The notes beneath the pieces are model-generated. The model was not told where the DNA came from. It ran no database searches and saw only the letters and a list, made by a program, of their open reading frames with translations. Both the position numbers and the translations under genes were made by a program. A DNA stretch of 22,057 bases from VXNE01 sp964518405. Lineage in GTDB: Bacteria; Pseudomonadota; Gammaproteobacteria; Pseudomonadales; Azotimanducaceae. Positions 14,124 to 21,071 of the stretch are shown one piece after another. Every line of letters begins with the position of its first letter. Position 1 is the first letter of the stretch. The stretch covers positions 1-22,057 of the forward strand of contig CAZFGB010000218.1 in assembly GCA_964518405.1 (NCBI GenBank), given 5' to 3'.

Positions 14124-15470
14124 TCAAGAATCCGCTCCGATCGCCTCGCCATGTTGACTGCTATCGAGGCCCTCGGCCTCTTCCCGTTCGCTGACGCGCA
14201 GCGGCATGAAAAGCTTCATCGCAAAGAGGATGACCACCGAGGCGAAACCGCTCCAGATCGTCACCGCCAATATGCCTTCGAACTGCACCCACACCTGAAA
14301 ATAGTTTCCCTCGATCGCGCCGTTCGCGCCGCCCACGGCCTGCATGGCGAAGACGCCGGTAAGCAGCGCTCCGACTATGCCGCCGATGCCGTGGATGCCG
14401 AACACATCCAGGGCGTCGTCGTAACGCAGGCTGTACTTGAGCCAAGCACAGGCCCAGCAACAGGTGAATCCGGCCACGATACCGATGCCGATCGCGCTTC
14501 CGGGAGTAACATATCCCGCCGCCGGCGTCACCGCCACGAGTCCCGAAACCGCGCCGGACACCAGCCCGAGCACGCTGGGCTTTTTCATGATCCACCACTC
14601 GTAGAGCATCCAGGCCATGCCGCCCGCAGCCGCCGCGGACTGGGTGACCAGCATGACGACGGCCGCGCTCTTGCCGGCCGACAGCGCGGAGCCCGCGCTG
14701 AATCCGAACCAGCCGATCCACAGGAGCGATACGCCGATAATGCTGAACAGGGGGTTGTGCGGCGCCATGTTCTGGGTTCCGTATCCCCTCCGTTGGCCCA
14801 GGACGAGGCACGCGACCAGACCGGCGACGCCGGCGTTGATATGCACGATCGTCCCGCCGGCGTAGTCGAGCACGCCTTCCTGCCTCAGGAATCCCCCGCC
14901 CCAGATCCAGTGGACAACCGGAGCATAGACGACGATCGACCATATCCCCACAAAGCACAGCAGAGAAGAGAATCTCATCCGGTCCGCCACCGCGCCGGTT
15001 ATGAGAGCAGCCGACACGACCGCGAAGCCAAGCTGAAACACGACGAACAACGGTTCGGGAAACGACTGCCGCATGCCATCAAGATCCAGATCCGCGAGCA
15101 GCAGCAGGTCCAGGCTGCCGATGTATGGGTTGTCGCCGGTAAAGGCGAGGCTGTAACCGATGACGATCCAGATCAAGCTGACAAGACAACAAAGAGCGAA
15201 GCACTGGCCGGCGATCGACAGCATGTTCTTGCGCCGGACCATACCGCCGTAGAACAGGGCGATTCCCGGCACTGTCATCATCAGGCCCAGGACCGTCGAG
15301 GTCAGCATCCATGACGTATCGCCGCTGTCCAGCTGCGGCTGCGCCTCTTGCGCCTCCGAACCGAGCGCCATCGGCGCGAACAGGAAACAACCCGCGACAA
15401 ATGCGATCTTCAACGCGGCGCCTGCCCCGTTCGCCCTCAACCCGAACGTATCTCTCAAATCAGGCGGCAT
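14124..15470 (-). CDS. amtB: Ammonium transporter (Amt/MEP/Rh family)
   Basis: A 448-residue ammonium channel for NH4+/NH3 uptake across the inner membrane, normally a trimer with 11 membrane helices per subunit after a cleaved N-terminal segment (about residues 17-37 here). Pore residues are visible: D202 in DYAGGTIVHINAG, the twin histidines H210 and H360 (VFGIHGIGG), F257 in GWFGFSAGSA, F149 in FQLGFA and W190 in VHWIWGGG. The C-terminal tail EREEAEGLDSSQHGE matches the GlnK-interacting tail of AmtB, yet no glnK gene is adjacent on either side. It is the first gene of the - strand block followed by the pseudokinase; 446 bp of apparently non-coding DNA lie upstream. The start ATG has only a weak AGAAGAG site at 15481-15487. 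Confidence 0.95.
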   Translation of the reverse strand: MPPDLRDTFGLRANGAGAALKIAFVAGCFLFAPMALGSEAQEAQPQLDSGDTSWMLTSTVLGLMMTVPGIALFYGGMVRRKNMLSIAGQCFALCCLVSLIWIVIGYSLAFTGDNPYIGSLDLLLLADLDLDGMRQSFPEPLFVVFQLGFAVVSAALITGAVADRMRFSSLLCFVGIWSIVVYAPVVHWIWGGGFLRQEGVLDYAGGTIVHINAGVAGLVACLVLGQRRGYGTQNMAPHNPLFSIIGVSLLWIGWFGFSAGSALSAGKSAAVVMLVTQSAAAAGGMAWMLYEWWIMKKPSVLGLVSGAVSGLVAVTPAAGYVTPGSAIGIGIVAGFTCCWACAWLKYSLRYDDALDVFGIHGIGGIVGALLTGVFAMQAVGGANGAIEGNYFQVWVQFEGILAVTIWSGFASVVILFAMKLFMPLRVSEREEAEGLDSSQHGEAIGADS

Positions 15471-15916
15471 CTGACATCAACTCTTCTGAAGTCGTTCGGA
15501 ACACCGAAATCGACCATGCAAGTTTCGATGTTCTTTCGGCAACATTGGATGACACCTCCCAAGCCGGCAACCATCTTCACAGCCGCCTCGCGTTTTCCCC
15601 AATGACTTGCCTACCACAGGACGCTCGGCCTGTCCAGAATTAGGGAAGGTCCGAACAACGATTCGTTCCGGGGTCGCGAGGGACATGTATTGATTGAAAT
15701 TATCTCTCGCCGGAATCGCATAAGTTTCGCGCATGGGAGACGGGAGCGGCAGGCACCCGTTCGGCCGCACCGCGTCCCGCCGCCCCGATGCGGGCACAGG
15801 ACGGCGTCACGCGGGTCGTCGCGGCGCGTGCTCAAGGGACGGCGATCAAGCGCGCGCGAAGGGCAGCGCGCAGGCAGATCTGCGAATCCTCCCGTCGTCC
15901 AAGATCGAACATTCCG
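15471..15916. other. 446-bp gap upstream of amtB without a recognisable gene
   Basis: Open frames here on both strands are short, basic and unlike any family I know. The left part presumably carries the amtB promoter; I searched by eye for a -24/-12 sigma-54 element and found none that is convincing. The right part (about 15720-15900) is GC-rich with many CGCG steps and lies just downstream of the CoA-transferase stop codon. No clear intrinsic terminator, tRNA or repeat array is visible. Confidence 0.5.
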
Positions 15917-17149
15917 CTATCGATCTGCCGTCAGTTCCGAAAAGACTTCTTCGTCGTGCTCGCCCAGCCTGGGCGCTCGGCGGGAAATCCGCCAGGGGCT
16001 CGCGGGCAACGGATACGGCGCGCCGGGATAGGTGATCGTGCGGTCGATGTCTTCGTGGCACACGTCCACGTGGAATCCTCGCGCCTTGAAGTGCTCGTCC
16101 TCGAATGCTTCCTCGGGCGAATTGACGACGGCGGACGTGAAGCCCTTGCGCTGGCTTCGAACGAAGAACTCCTGGGCGGTGAGCGTGGACGCGATCAGCT
16201 TCATTGCCTCCCGTCCCGCGCCGAAAATGGCTGTCACCGCATCGTCCTCGCCGATAAGGCCCATGTTGAGGTGACCCTCCCAGTTGGCGCCCATCTCCAG
16301 GAACACCGCCTCAGGCAACTGGCCTTCCAGGTCCAACTCCTTCAGCCATTCGTGCAATAGGGCGAACTGCTCCTGATTGCGCGCGCCGGCGCCGGTCGAG
16401 GCGAGCCGCCCGTCCGCGCAAAGCTGACTGGTTTTCGTGGTTGGCGTGACCGACGCGTGGCGCCCCGTCTGGCGCTGCACGGTGGACCGGGCGGTGAGCC
16501 AGCGAATGCTGGAGCCTTCGGTAGTGACGTTCAAAGCGGCGTGCTGGCTCAAGTCGATGAACTGGCCCTCGCCGCTGACGCCGCGATACGCCAACGCCGT
16601 CAACACCGAAAGAAACGCGAAGTTCGCCGCGGTCTGATAGCCCTGCTGCGGCCCGCGCACCGGCGGCAGCGAGTGATCGTCGTAGCCGCAACTCCACATC
16701 GGCCCGCCGCCGGCCAGGAGCGTCAGGTCCGTCGCCGGCAAGTCGCTCTTTGGATCGTTGCGGCCGAACGGCGTGACCGAAACGTGAATCAGGTCGGCCC
16801 GATGCTCGACCAGATCGTCGTAGTCCAGACCGAGCGTCGAGAGCCGACCGGGCGGCTCGCCTTCGATGAGGACGTCGGCGGTCGCGACAAGCGCGCGAAA
16901 CCGGTCGCATCCAGCCTCGTCATCCAGATCGATCACGACGCCGCGCTTGCTGGTGTTGTAGTGCCACCAGTAAAGGCTCCGGTCCTCTCCCGGGGTGTCA
17001 TCGAGAAATGGCGGGTAGTTGCGGCAGGGATCTCCGTCCGGCGGCTCCACCAGGATCACGTCCGCGCCCATGTCGCCGCAGAGCTTGCCGACGAAGGCGA
17101 TCGGCTCTCGGGCAATCTCGATCACGCGAAATCCGGTCAGCGCGGTCAT
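15917..17149 (-). CDS. Class III (CaiB/BaiF) CoA-transferase family subunit lacking the catalytic Asp
   Basis: 410 residues from the ATG at 17149, whose first bases overlap the upstream stop codon by 4 nt (ATGA). The class III fold is clear: GFRVIEIAREPIAFVGKLCGDMGADVILVE at the N-terminus, YNTSKRGVVIDL, ADVLIEGEPPG, GEGQFIDLSQHAAL and the C-terminal RLGEHDEEV. In active enzymes an Asp after the central GD/MD motif forms the acyl anhydride; here that region reads GYQTAANFAFLSVL and there is no Asp between residues 159 and 198. It is therefore probably a non-catalytic partner of the upstream-encoded subunit rather than an independent enzyme. The longer frame to 17263 is rejected because it extends into the neighbour without homology. 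Confidence 0.88.
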   Translation of the reverse strand: MTALTGFRVIEIAREPIAFVGKLCGDMGADVILVEPPDGDPCRNYPPFLDDTPGEDRSLYWWHYNTSKRGVVIDLDDEAGCDRFRALVATADVLIEGEPPGRLSTLGLDYDDLVEHRADLIHVSVTPFGRNDPKSDLPATDLTLLAGGGPMWSCGYDDHSLPPVRGPQQGYQTAANFAFLSVLTALAYRGVSGEGQFIDLSQHAALNVTTEGSSIRWLTARSTVQRQTGRHASVTPTTKTSQLCADGRLASTGAGARNQEQFALLHEWLKELDLEGQLPEAVFLEMGANWEGHLNMGLIGEDDAVTAIFGAGREAMKLIASTLTAQEFFVRSQRKGFTSAVVNSPEEAFEDEHFKARGFHVDVCHEDIDRTITYPGAPYPLPASPWRISRRAPRLGEHDEEVFSELTADR

Positions 17150-18381
17150 ATGACCCCTTCCTCGCGAAGCTCGTCGACATCCTCTGAACTCAGGCCCAGC
17201 AAGCGACCCAGGACCTCTTCGGTGTGCTCGCCGAGGCATGGCCCCCCGCGGTCGATCGACCAATCCGTCTTCGAGAAGTGCACCGGGTGGCCTTCCACGC
17301 GCACCGGACCTATCTCCGGATGCACGACCTTGCGCCAGAGTCCAAAGTTCTCCGTGCTCGGATCGAGATCAATGCGCTCCTCGGGTTTCTGCACTGCGGC
17401 GACCGGCACCCGAATTCCATGCAACGCATCTTGGAGGTCGAATTTGTTTCGCTCGGCCGTCCAGCCGGCAATGCGCGCATCCAGGGCGTCCTGCGCGGCC
17501 AGGCGTCCTGCAAGGTCGGCGAATGCGGGATCCGCGCACCAGTCGTCATCGATGAGGGCAGCCAAGGCTTCCCATTCGCCCTGATTTCGGCACGCGATGG
17601 CAACCCAGTCGTCGTCGCCGGCGCACGGGTAGACGCCGTGCGGCGCCATGGGCGGCCAGTGGTTGCGGTTGCTGTTCGGATGCCCCGGACGACGGGTCGG
17701 GCGGTGATTGACCGTCCAGTCGAGGAGCGCCGGACCGTGCAACGTGAGGGCCGCCTCCGTACCCGCGAGGTCGACCCATTGCCCTTCGCCGGTACGCTGC
17801 CGGTGGATGATGGCGAGCAGGACCGCCATGGCCATGTAGTACGCGCCGGTGTGGTCCATGAAGGAATAACCCCACCCGGCCGGCTCCTGGTCACGCAGCC
17901 CCGACGCGAACGTCAGCCCGGATATCGCCTGCACCACCGGGCCCCAGGACTTGAAGTCGCCATACGGTCCGCGATGGCCGAAACCGCTATGGGAAACGTA
18001 GATGATATCGGGTTTCAGCTCCTTCAGCCGCTCGTAACCGAATCCCCATCGCTCGAGCACGCCCTTCGAAAAGTTCTCGGTCACGACATCGGAAATCTTG
18101 ACGAGCTCGGCCAGGATCTCCTTGCCGCGTTCCGTCCGAAGGTTCAGCGTGATGCCGTGCTTTTTCGTGTTGTGGTTGTTGAAGCTGCCGCTGAGGTTGA
18201 CGCTGCTGTTGCCGTCGACCGTGGGCGCCCTGCTACGCAGGATATCCCAGCGGCCCTCGTTCACCGGATCTTCGATGCGAATCACCTCGGCGCCGAAGGA
18301 AGCGAGCCACTTCGTCGCACCCGCCCCCGCCAGCTGGCCGGTGAAGTCGCAGATGCGGAAAGAAGACAGGGCTTCGGGCAT
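17146..18381 (-). CDS. Class III (CaiB/BaiF) CoA-transferase, catalytic subunit
   Basis: This 411-residue transferase moves CoA between a thioester and a free carboxylic acid. It shows the full family pattern: FRICDFTGQLAGAGATKWLASFGAEVIRIE, HNTKKHGITLNLRTERG, TENFSKGVLERWG, SGFGHRGPYGDFKSWGP and GEGQWVDLAGTEAA. The catalytic aspartate is D176 in GYSFMDHTGAYY. The C-terminal PCLGEHTEEVLG motif is intact. It is transcribed first and overlaps the second CoA-transferase gene by 4 nt, which indicates translational coupling and probably a hetero-oligomer such as those known for benzylsuccinate or succinyl-CoA:malate CoA-transferases. Acyl and acceptor acids are unknown. No strong ribosome site precedes the ATG at 18381. 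Confidence 0.9.
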   Translation of the reverse strand: MPEALSSFRICDFTGQLAGAGATKWLASFGAEVIRIEDPVNEGRWDILRSRAPTVDGNSSVNLSGSFNNHNTKKHGITLNLRTERGKEILAELVKISDVVTENFSKGVLERWGFGYERLKELKPDIIYVSHSGFGHRGPYGDFKSWGPVVQAISGLTFASGLRDQEPAGWGYSFMDHTGAYYMAMAVLLAIIHRQRTGEGQWVDLAGTEAALTLHGPALLDWTVNHRPTRRPGHPNSNRNHWPPMAPHGVYPCAGDDDWVAIACRNQGEWEALAALIDDDWCADPAFADLAGRLAAQDALDARIAGWTAERNKFDLQDALHGIRVPVAAVQKPEERIDLDPSTENFGLWRKVVHPEIGPVRVEGHPVHFSKTDWSIDRGGPCLGEHTEEVLGRLLGLSSEDVDELREEGVI

Positions 18382-18472
18382 CGATCAGGTTCTTGAAGGC
18401 GTCCTCTCGGTTATCTTACGCGATGGCATGAACTTAATCCGATCCGCCAAATCCGGCTTGCCAATAAGGGAA

Positions 18473-18522
18473 AACATGAAAGTTCGAATAACGACTTCGA
18501 ATTATCCTGTATCTTTCATGTT
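18473..18522. repeat. Perfect 10-bp inverted repeat with AT-rich centre
   Basis: AACATGAAAG (18473-18482) and CTTTCATGTT (18513-18522) are exact inverted copies, 30 bases apart. The centre holds the palindrome TTCGAA twice (18483-18488 and 18496-18501). The stretch is visibly AT-richer than its surroundings and ends within a few bases of where the truncated ATPase homology begins, so it may be an insertion or excision scar or a small element end. Confidence 0.55.
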
Positions 18523-18527
18523 ACCGC

Positions 18528-19229
18528 GACGACGCTACTTCCGTGCTGTGGCGGGAAGATTTCATCCGCAGTCACCTGGAACGGGACATCCGCGCCCTCG
18601 GAATCTCGATCCCCGCAGAGACCCTGCGTCGATTCTGGGTGATGGTGAGCCATTACCACGGTGAGACCCTCAACCTCTCCGGGTTGGGCCGATCATTGGG
18701 CGTATCCGATCACACTATTCGCCGTTACCTCGAAGTCCTGAGCGGCACTTTCATGATCCGCCTGTTGCCCCCGTGGCACGCGAACGTCGGCAAGAGGCTG
18801 GTGAAGGCGCCCAAGCTGTATATCCGCGACAGCGGTCTGTTTCACGCCCTGCACACCATCGCGACCACCGAACAGCTTGAGTCCCATCCGAAGCTCGGCG
18901 CATCGTGGGAGGGATTCGCCATGGAGCAGGCGATCCGGCTGAAGGGGGCGATCAACCCATACTTCTGGCGCACGCATACCGGCTCGGAACTGGACCTCAT
19001 CTGGCAGGCGGGCGGCGCGCTCTGGGGAATGGAGTTCAAGTACCAGGACGCGCCCCGCATGACGAAGAGCATCAGAGCCGTCCTGCGGGACCTGCCCCTG
19101 CGACACCTGTGGATCGTCTATCCCGGCCCGTCCCGCTACCAGCTCGATGAAACGGTCACCGTGCTGCCCCTCGCGGAACTCGCAAACGAAGCAGCCCGTC
19201 CGCCGAGCCCGCTCCGCCCGGCGGATTGA
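18528..19229 (+). pseudogene. DUF4143-type ATPase, N-terminal AAA domain missing
   Basis: The reading frame from DDATSVLWREDFIRSHLERD to the stop is the complete C-terminal part of an ATP-binding protein of the AAA/DUF4143 group. It includes the winged-helix-like segment (LNLSGLGRSLGVSDHTIRRYL), KAPKLYIRDSGLFHAL, HPKLGASWEGFAMEQ and a nuclease-like block FWRTHTGSELDLIWQ with MEFKY. Family members normally begin with about 180-200 residues of P-loop ATPase, which are absent; upstream DNA shows no Walker motif in any frame. The only start in frame is a GTG at 18543 inside the conserved region. I treat it as a 5'-truncated pseudogene, though a short DUF4143-only protein cannot be excluded. Confidence 0.78.
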
Positions 19230-19323
19230 CGCGATTCTCTCGCGACCAGCGCGGGGAAATGGGCCAATCCCCCGATCAAGGCTACACTTGGAACTTCCGA
19301 TCCGGACGCGAAAGCGGGTTGAC

Positions 19324-20145
19324 ATGGCACACGAACACATCCTCACCGAAACCCGGGGGCGGGTCGGCATCATCCGATTCGACCGTCCGGAAAAACTGAA
19401 TGCCATGAACGATCGAATGCGCGAAGAAACCCTCACCCAGATCGGCGTCTGGAACGAAGACGACGACATCGGTGCGATCGTGCTCACGGGCGAGGGGCGC
19501 GCGTTCTGCTCAGGCGCCGATCTCGACGATTTTGTCGTCCGGGAGCAGGGAAATCGGAGCGCCACGGCGGCATCGTTCCGCACCGGTCCACAGCCCATGC
19601 GCTGGACCGCCGGGGGCGGCCGCGGCATCACGCCGTTCCTGATGACGTCCAAGCCGACCATTGCCGCCGTCAACGGCTACTCCGTAGGAATCGGCCTGAC
19701 GTTCATCCTTCCGTTCGACATCCGCATCGCGTCGACCAATGCCCTCTTCAGCATCCGGTTCATCAGAGTGGGCCTGATGCCGGAGCTCGGATCCACGCGC
19801 CTGCTGGCGCAGCTCGTCGGACTCGGGAACGCGGCGGACATGTGCCTGACGGGCCGCATGGTCACCGCCGACGAGGCGCTCAGGATGGGACTGGTGATCA
19901 AGGTCGTGGAACCCGACGACCTGCTCGAAGCCGCCGTCGAGAAGGCTACCGAGATCGCCAACAATCCGCCCCAGGCCGTGATGTTCGTGAAGGAGTTGCT
20001 GCGCCAGAATCCGCTGGATCCCGACATCGACCGGGTCGGCGAGCGCGAGGGCATCCGCGACCAGATCGCGCGGCGCCACCCCGACCACGCCGAGGCGCTG
20101 GCGGCGTTCATGGAGAAGCGGGAACCGAGGTTCGGGAAGTCGTAA
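19324..20145 (+). CDS. Enoyl-CoA hydratase/isomerase (crotonase) family protein
   Basis: 273 residues from the ATG at 19324; the open frame reaches back to 19147 but homology starts at MAHEHILTETRG. Crotonase motifs are present: RVGIIRFDRPEKLNAMND, the oxyanion-hole segment GRAFCSGADL, a VNGYSVGIGL loop, and GLMPELGSTRLL. The two glutamates of classical enoyl-CoA hydratase are not conserved: the GGGCE position reads GIGLT, and the FGxPE position reads FSIRF. A Glu in PELGST resembles the single catalytic acid of delta3-delta2-enoyl-CoA isomerase-like members. Isomerase or another crotonase reaction is thus likelier than hydration, which is inference. The C-terminus (AFMEKREPRF) is typical. 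A second crotonase gene follows 181 bp later on the same strand. Confidence 0.9.
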   Translation: MAHEHILTETRGRVGIIRFDRPEKLNAMNDRMREETLTQIGVWNEDDDIGAIVLTGEGRAFCSGADLDDFVVREQGNRSATAASFRTGPQPMRWTAGGGRGITPFLMTSKPTIAAVNGYSVGIGLTFILPFDIRIASTNALFSIRFIRVGLMPELGSTRLLAQLVGLGNAADMCLTGRMVTADEALRMGLVIKVVEPDDLLEAAVEKATEIANNPPQAVMFVKELLRQNPLDPDIDRVGEREGIRDQIARRHPDHAEALAAFMEKREPRFGKS

Positions 20146-20326
20146 CCAGCGTCGCAACGTGACCCTGCGCTAGCTCCTCCGCACTCGCGCTGAGGCCTCC
20201 CGGATTCAAGATGGCGAGTCTGGATTGCTGTCGGCGATTTGCTCGCGACGATTTACCCGCATTGCGGATAACGTTCACGAAACCTTTTCGGGTAGAGTGA
20301 TCGAATCGCAACGGGGGGAAGGAACG

Positions 20327-21064
20327 ATGCTCGTCGAGATCACCACCGAAGGGGCGGTGCGCACCGTCACCATGAACAGGCCCGAAAAACTCAACGCGAT
20401 GAGCGACGAGATGCTCGACGAATTGCGGGCCGCTTTCACCGCTGCTCCCACCAACAGGGAACGAGTGACGATCCTCCGCGGCGCGGGCCGCTCCTTCTGT
20501 GCCGGGCGGGATATCGGCGGACCCATGAATGTCTCCGTCGAGCCGGTGTTTCACGCGGTGGAGACCTATCCACTGCCCGTGATCGCGGTCGTGCAGGGGC
20601 ACGCCATCGCGGGGGGTTGCGAAATCGCCCTGCACTGCGACTTCGTCATCGCGTCGACGAACGCGCGCTTCGGCATGTCGCTCTCGCAAATCGGCCTGGC
20701 GCCCACCTGGTTCCTGGCGAAGAAGCTGCTCGACGTCGCGGGACCGGTCGGTACGCGGGAGATACTCCTGCTGGGAGACCCGCTGCCCGCCGCGCGGCTC
20801 CGCGAACTGGGCATGATCGCGCGTGTCGCGGAGCCCGATGAAGTCGAAGACGCCGTCGATGCCATGGTGGACCGTCTTGTCCAGAACGCGCCGCTCTCGG
20901 TGCGCGCCATCAAGGCGCTGCTGCTGCGCGAGATGACGTTCCGGGATGGCATCTTTCACGCAGACGTGGACAATCTCGTGCGGCAAGTACGGGATAGCCA
21001 GGACGCCGTCGAAGGCAAGCGCGCTCGGCTCGAGAGACGGCGCGCCAACTTCCAGGGCCGTTAA
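20327..21064 (+). CDS. Enoyl-CoA hydratase/isomerase (crotonase) family protein, second copy
   Basis: 245 residues from the ATG at 20327, preceded by a strong purine-rich site GGGGGGAAGGA (20313-20323). Motifs: VRTVTMNRPEKLNAMSD, oxyanion-hole GRSFCAGRDI, VVQGHAIAGGCEIALHCD and SQIGLAPTWFLAKKL. The first catalytic glutamate (GGCE) is kept, but the second (usually PE before the GL segment) is replaced by serine in FGMSLSQ. It is shorter than typical hydratases (about 260 residues) because a loop after the oxyanion segment is reduced. It shares little beyond family motifs with the upstream crotonase, so this is not a recent duplication. It ends 7 bp before the converging DUF4143-type gene. Confidence 0.9.
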   Translation: MLVEITTEGAVRTVTMNRPEKLNAMSDEMLDELRAAFTAAPTNRERVTILRGAGRSFCAGRDIGGPMNVSVEPVFHAVETYPLPVIAVVQGHAIAGGCEIALHCDFVIASTNARFGMSLSQIGLAPTWFLAKKLLDVAGPVGTREILLLGDPLPAARLRELGMIARVAEPDEVEDAVDAMVDRLVQNAPLSVRAIKALLLREMTFRDGIFHADVDNLVRQVRDSQDAVEGKRARLERRRANFQGR

Positions 21065-21071
21065 GCGCCGG

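Noticed and set aside
13878..15314. A 478-residue open frame on the + strand opposite amtB
   Set aside because: Composition is His/Asp/Arg-rich without motifs, as expected for the antisense of a GC-rich membrane protein gene.
17224..18396. A 390-residue + strand open frame opposite the catalytic CoA-transferase
   Set aside because: Antisense shadow; no recognisable motif, while the - strand gene has all family motifs.
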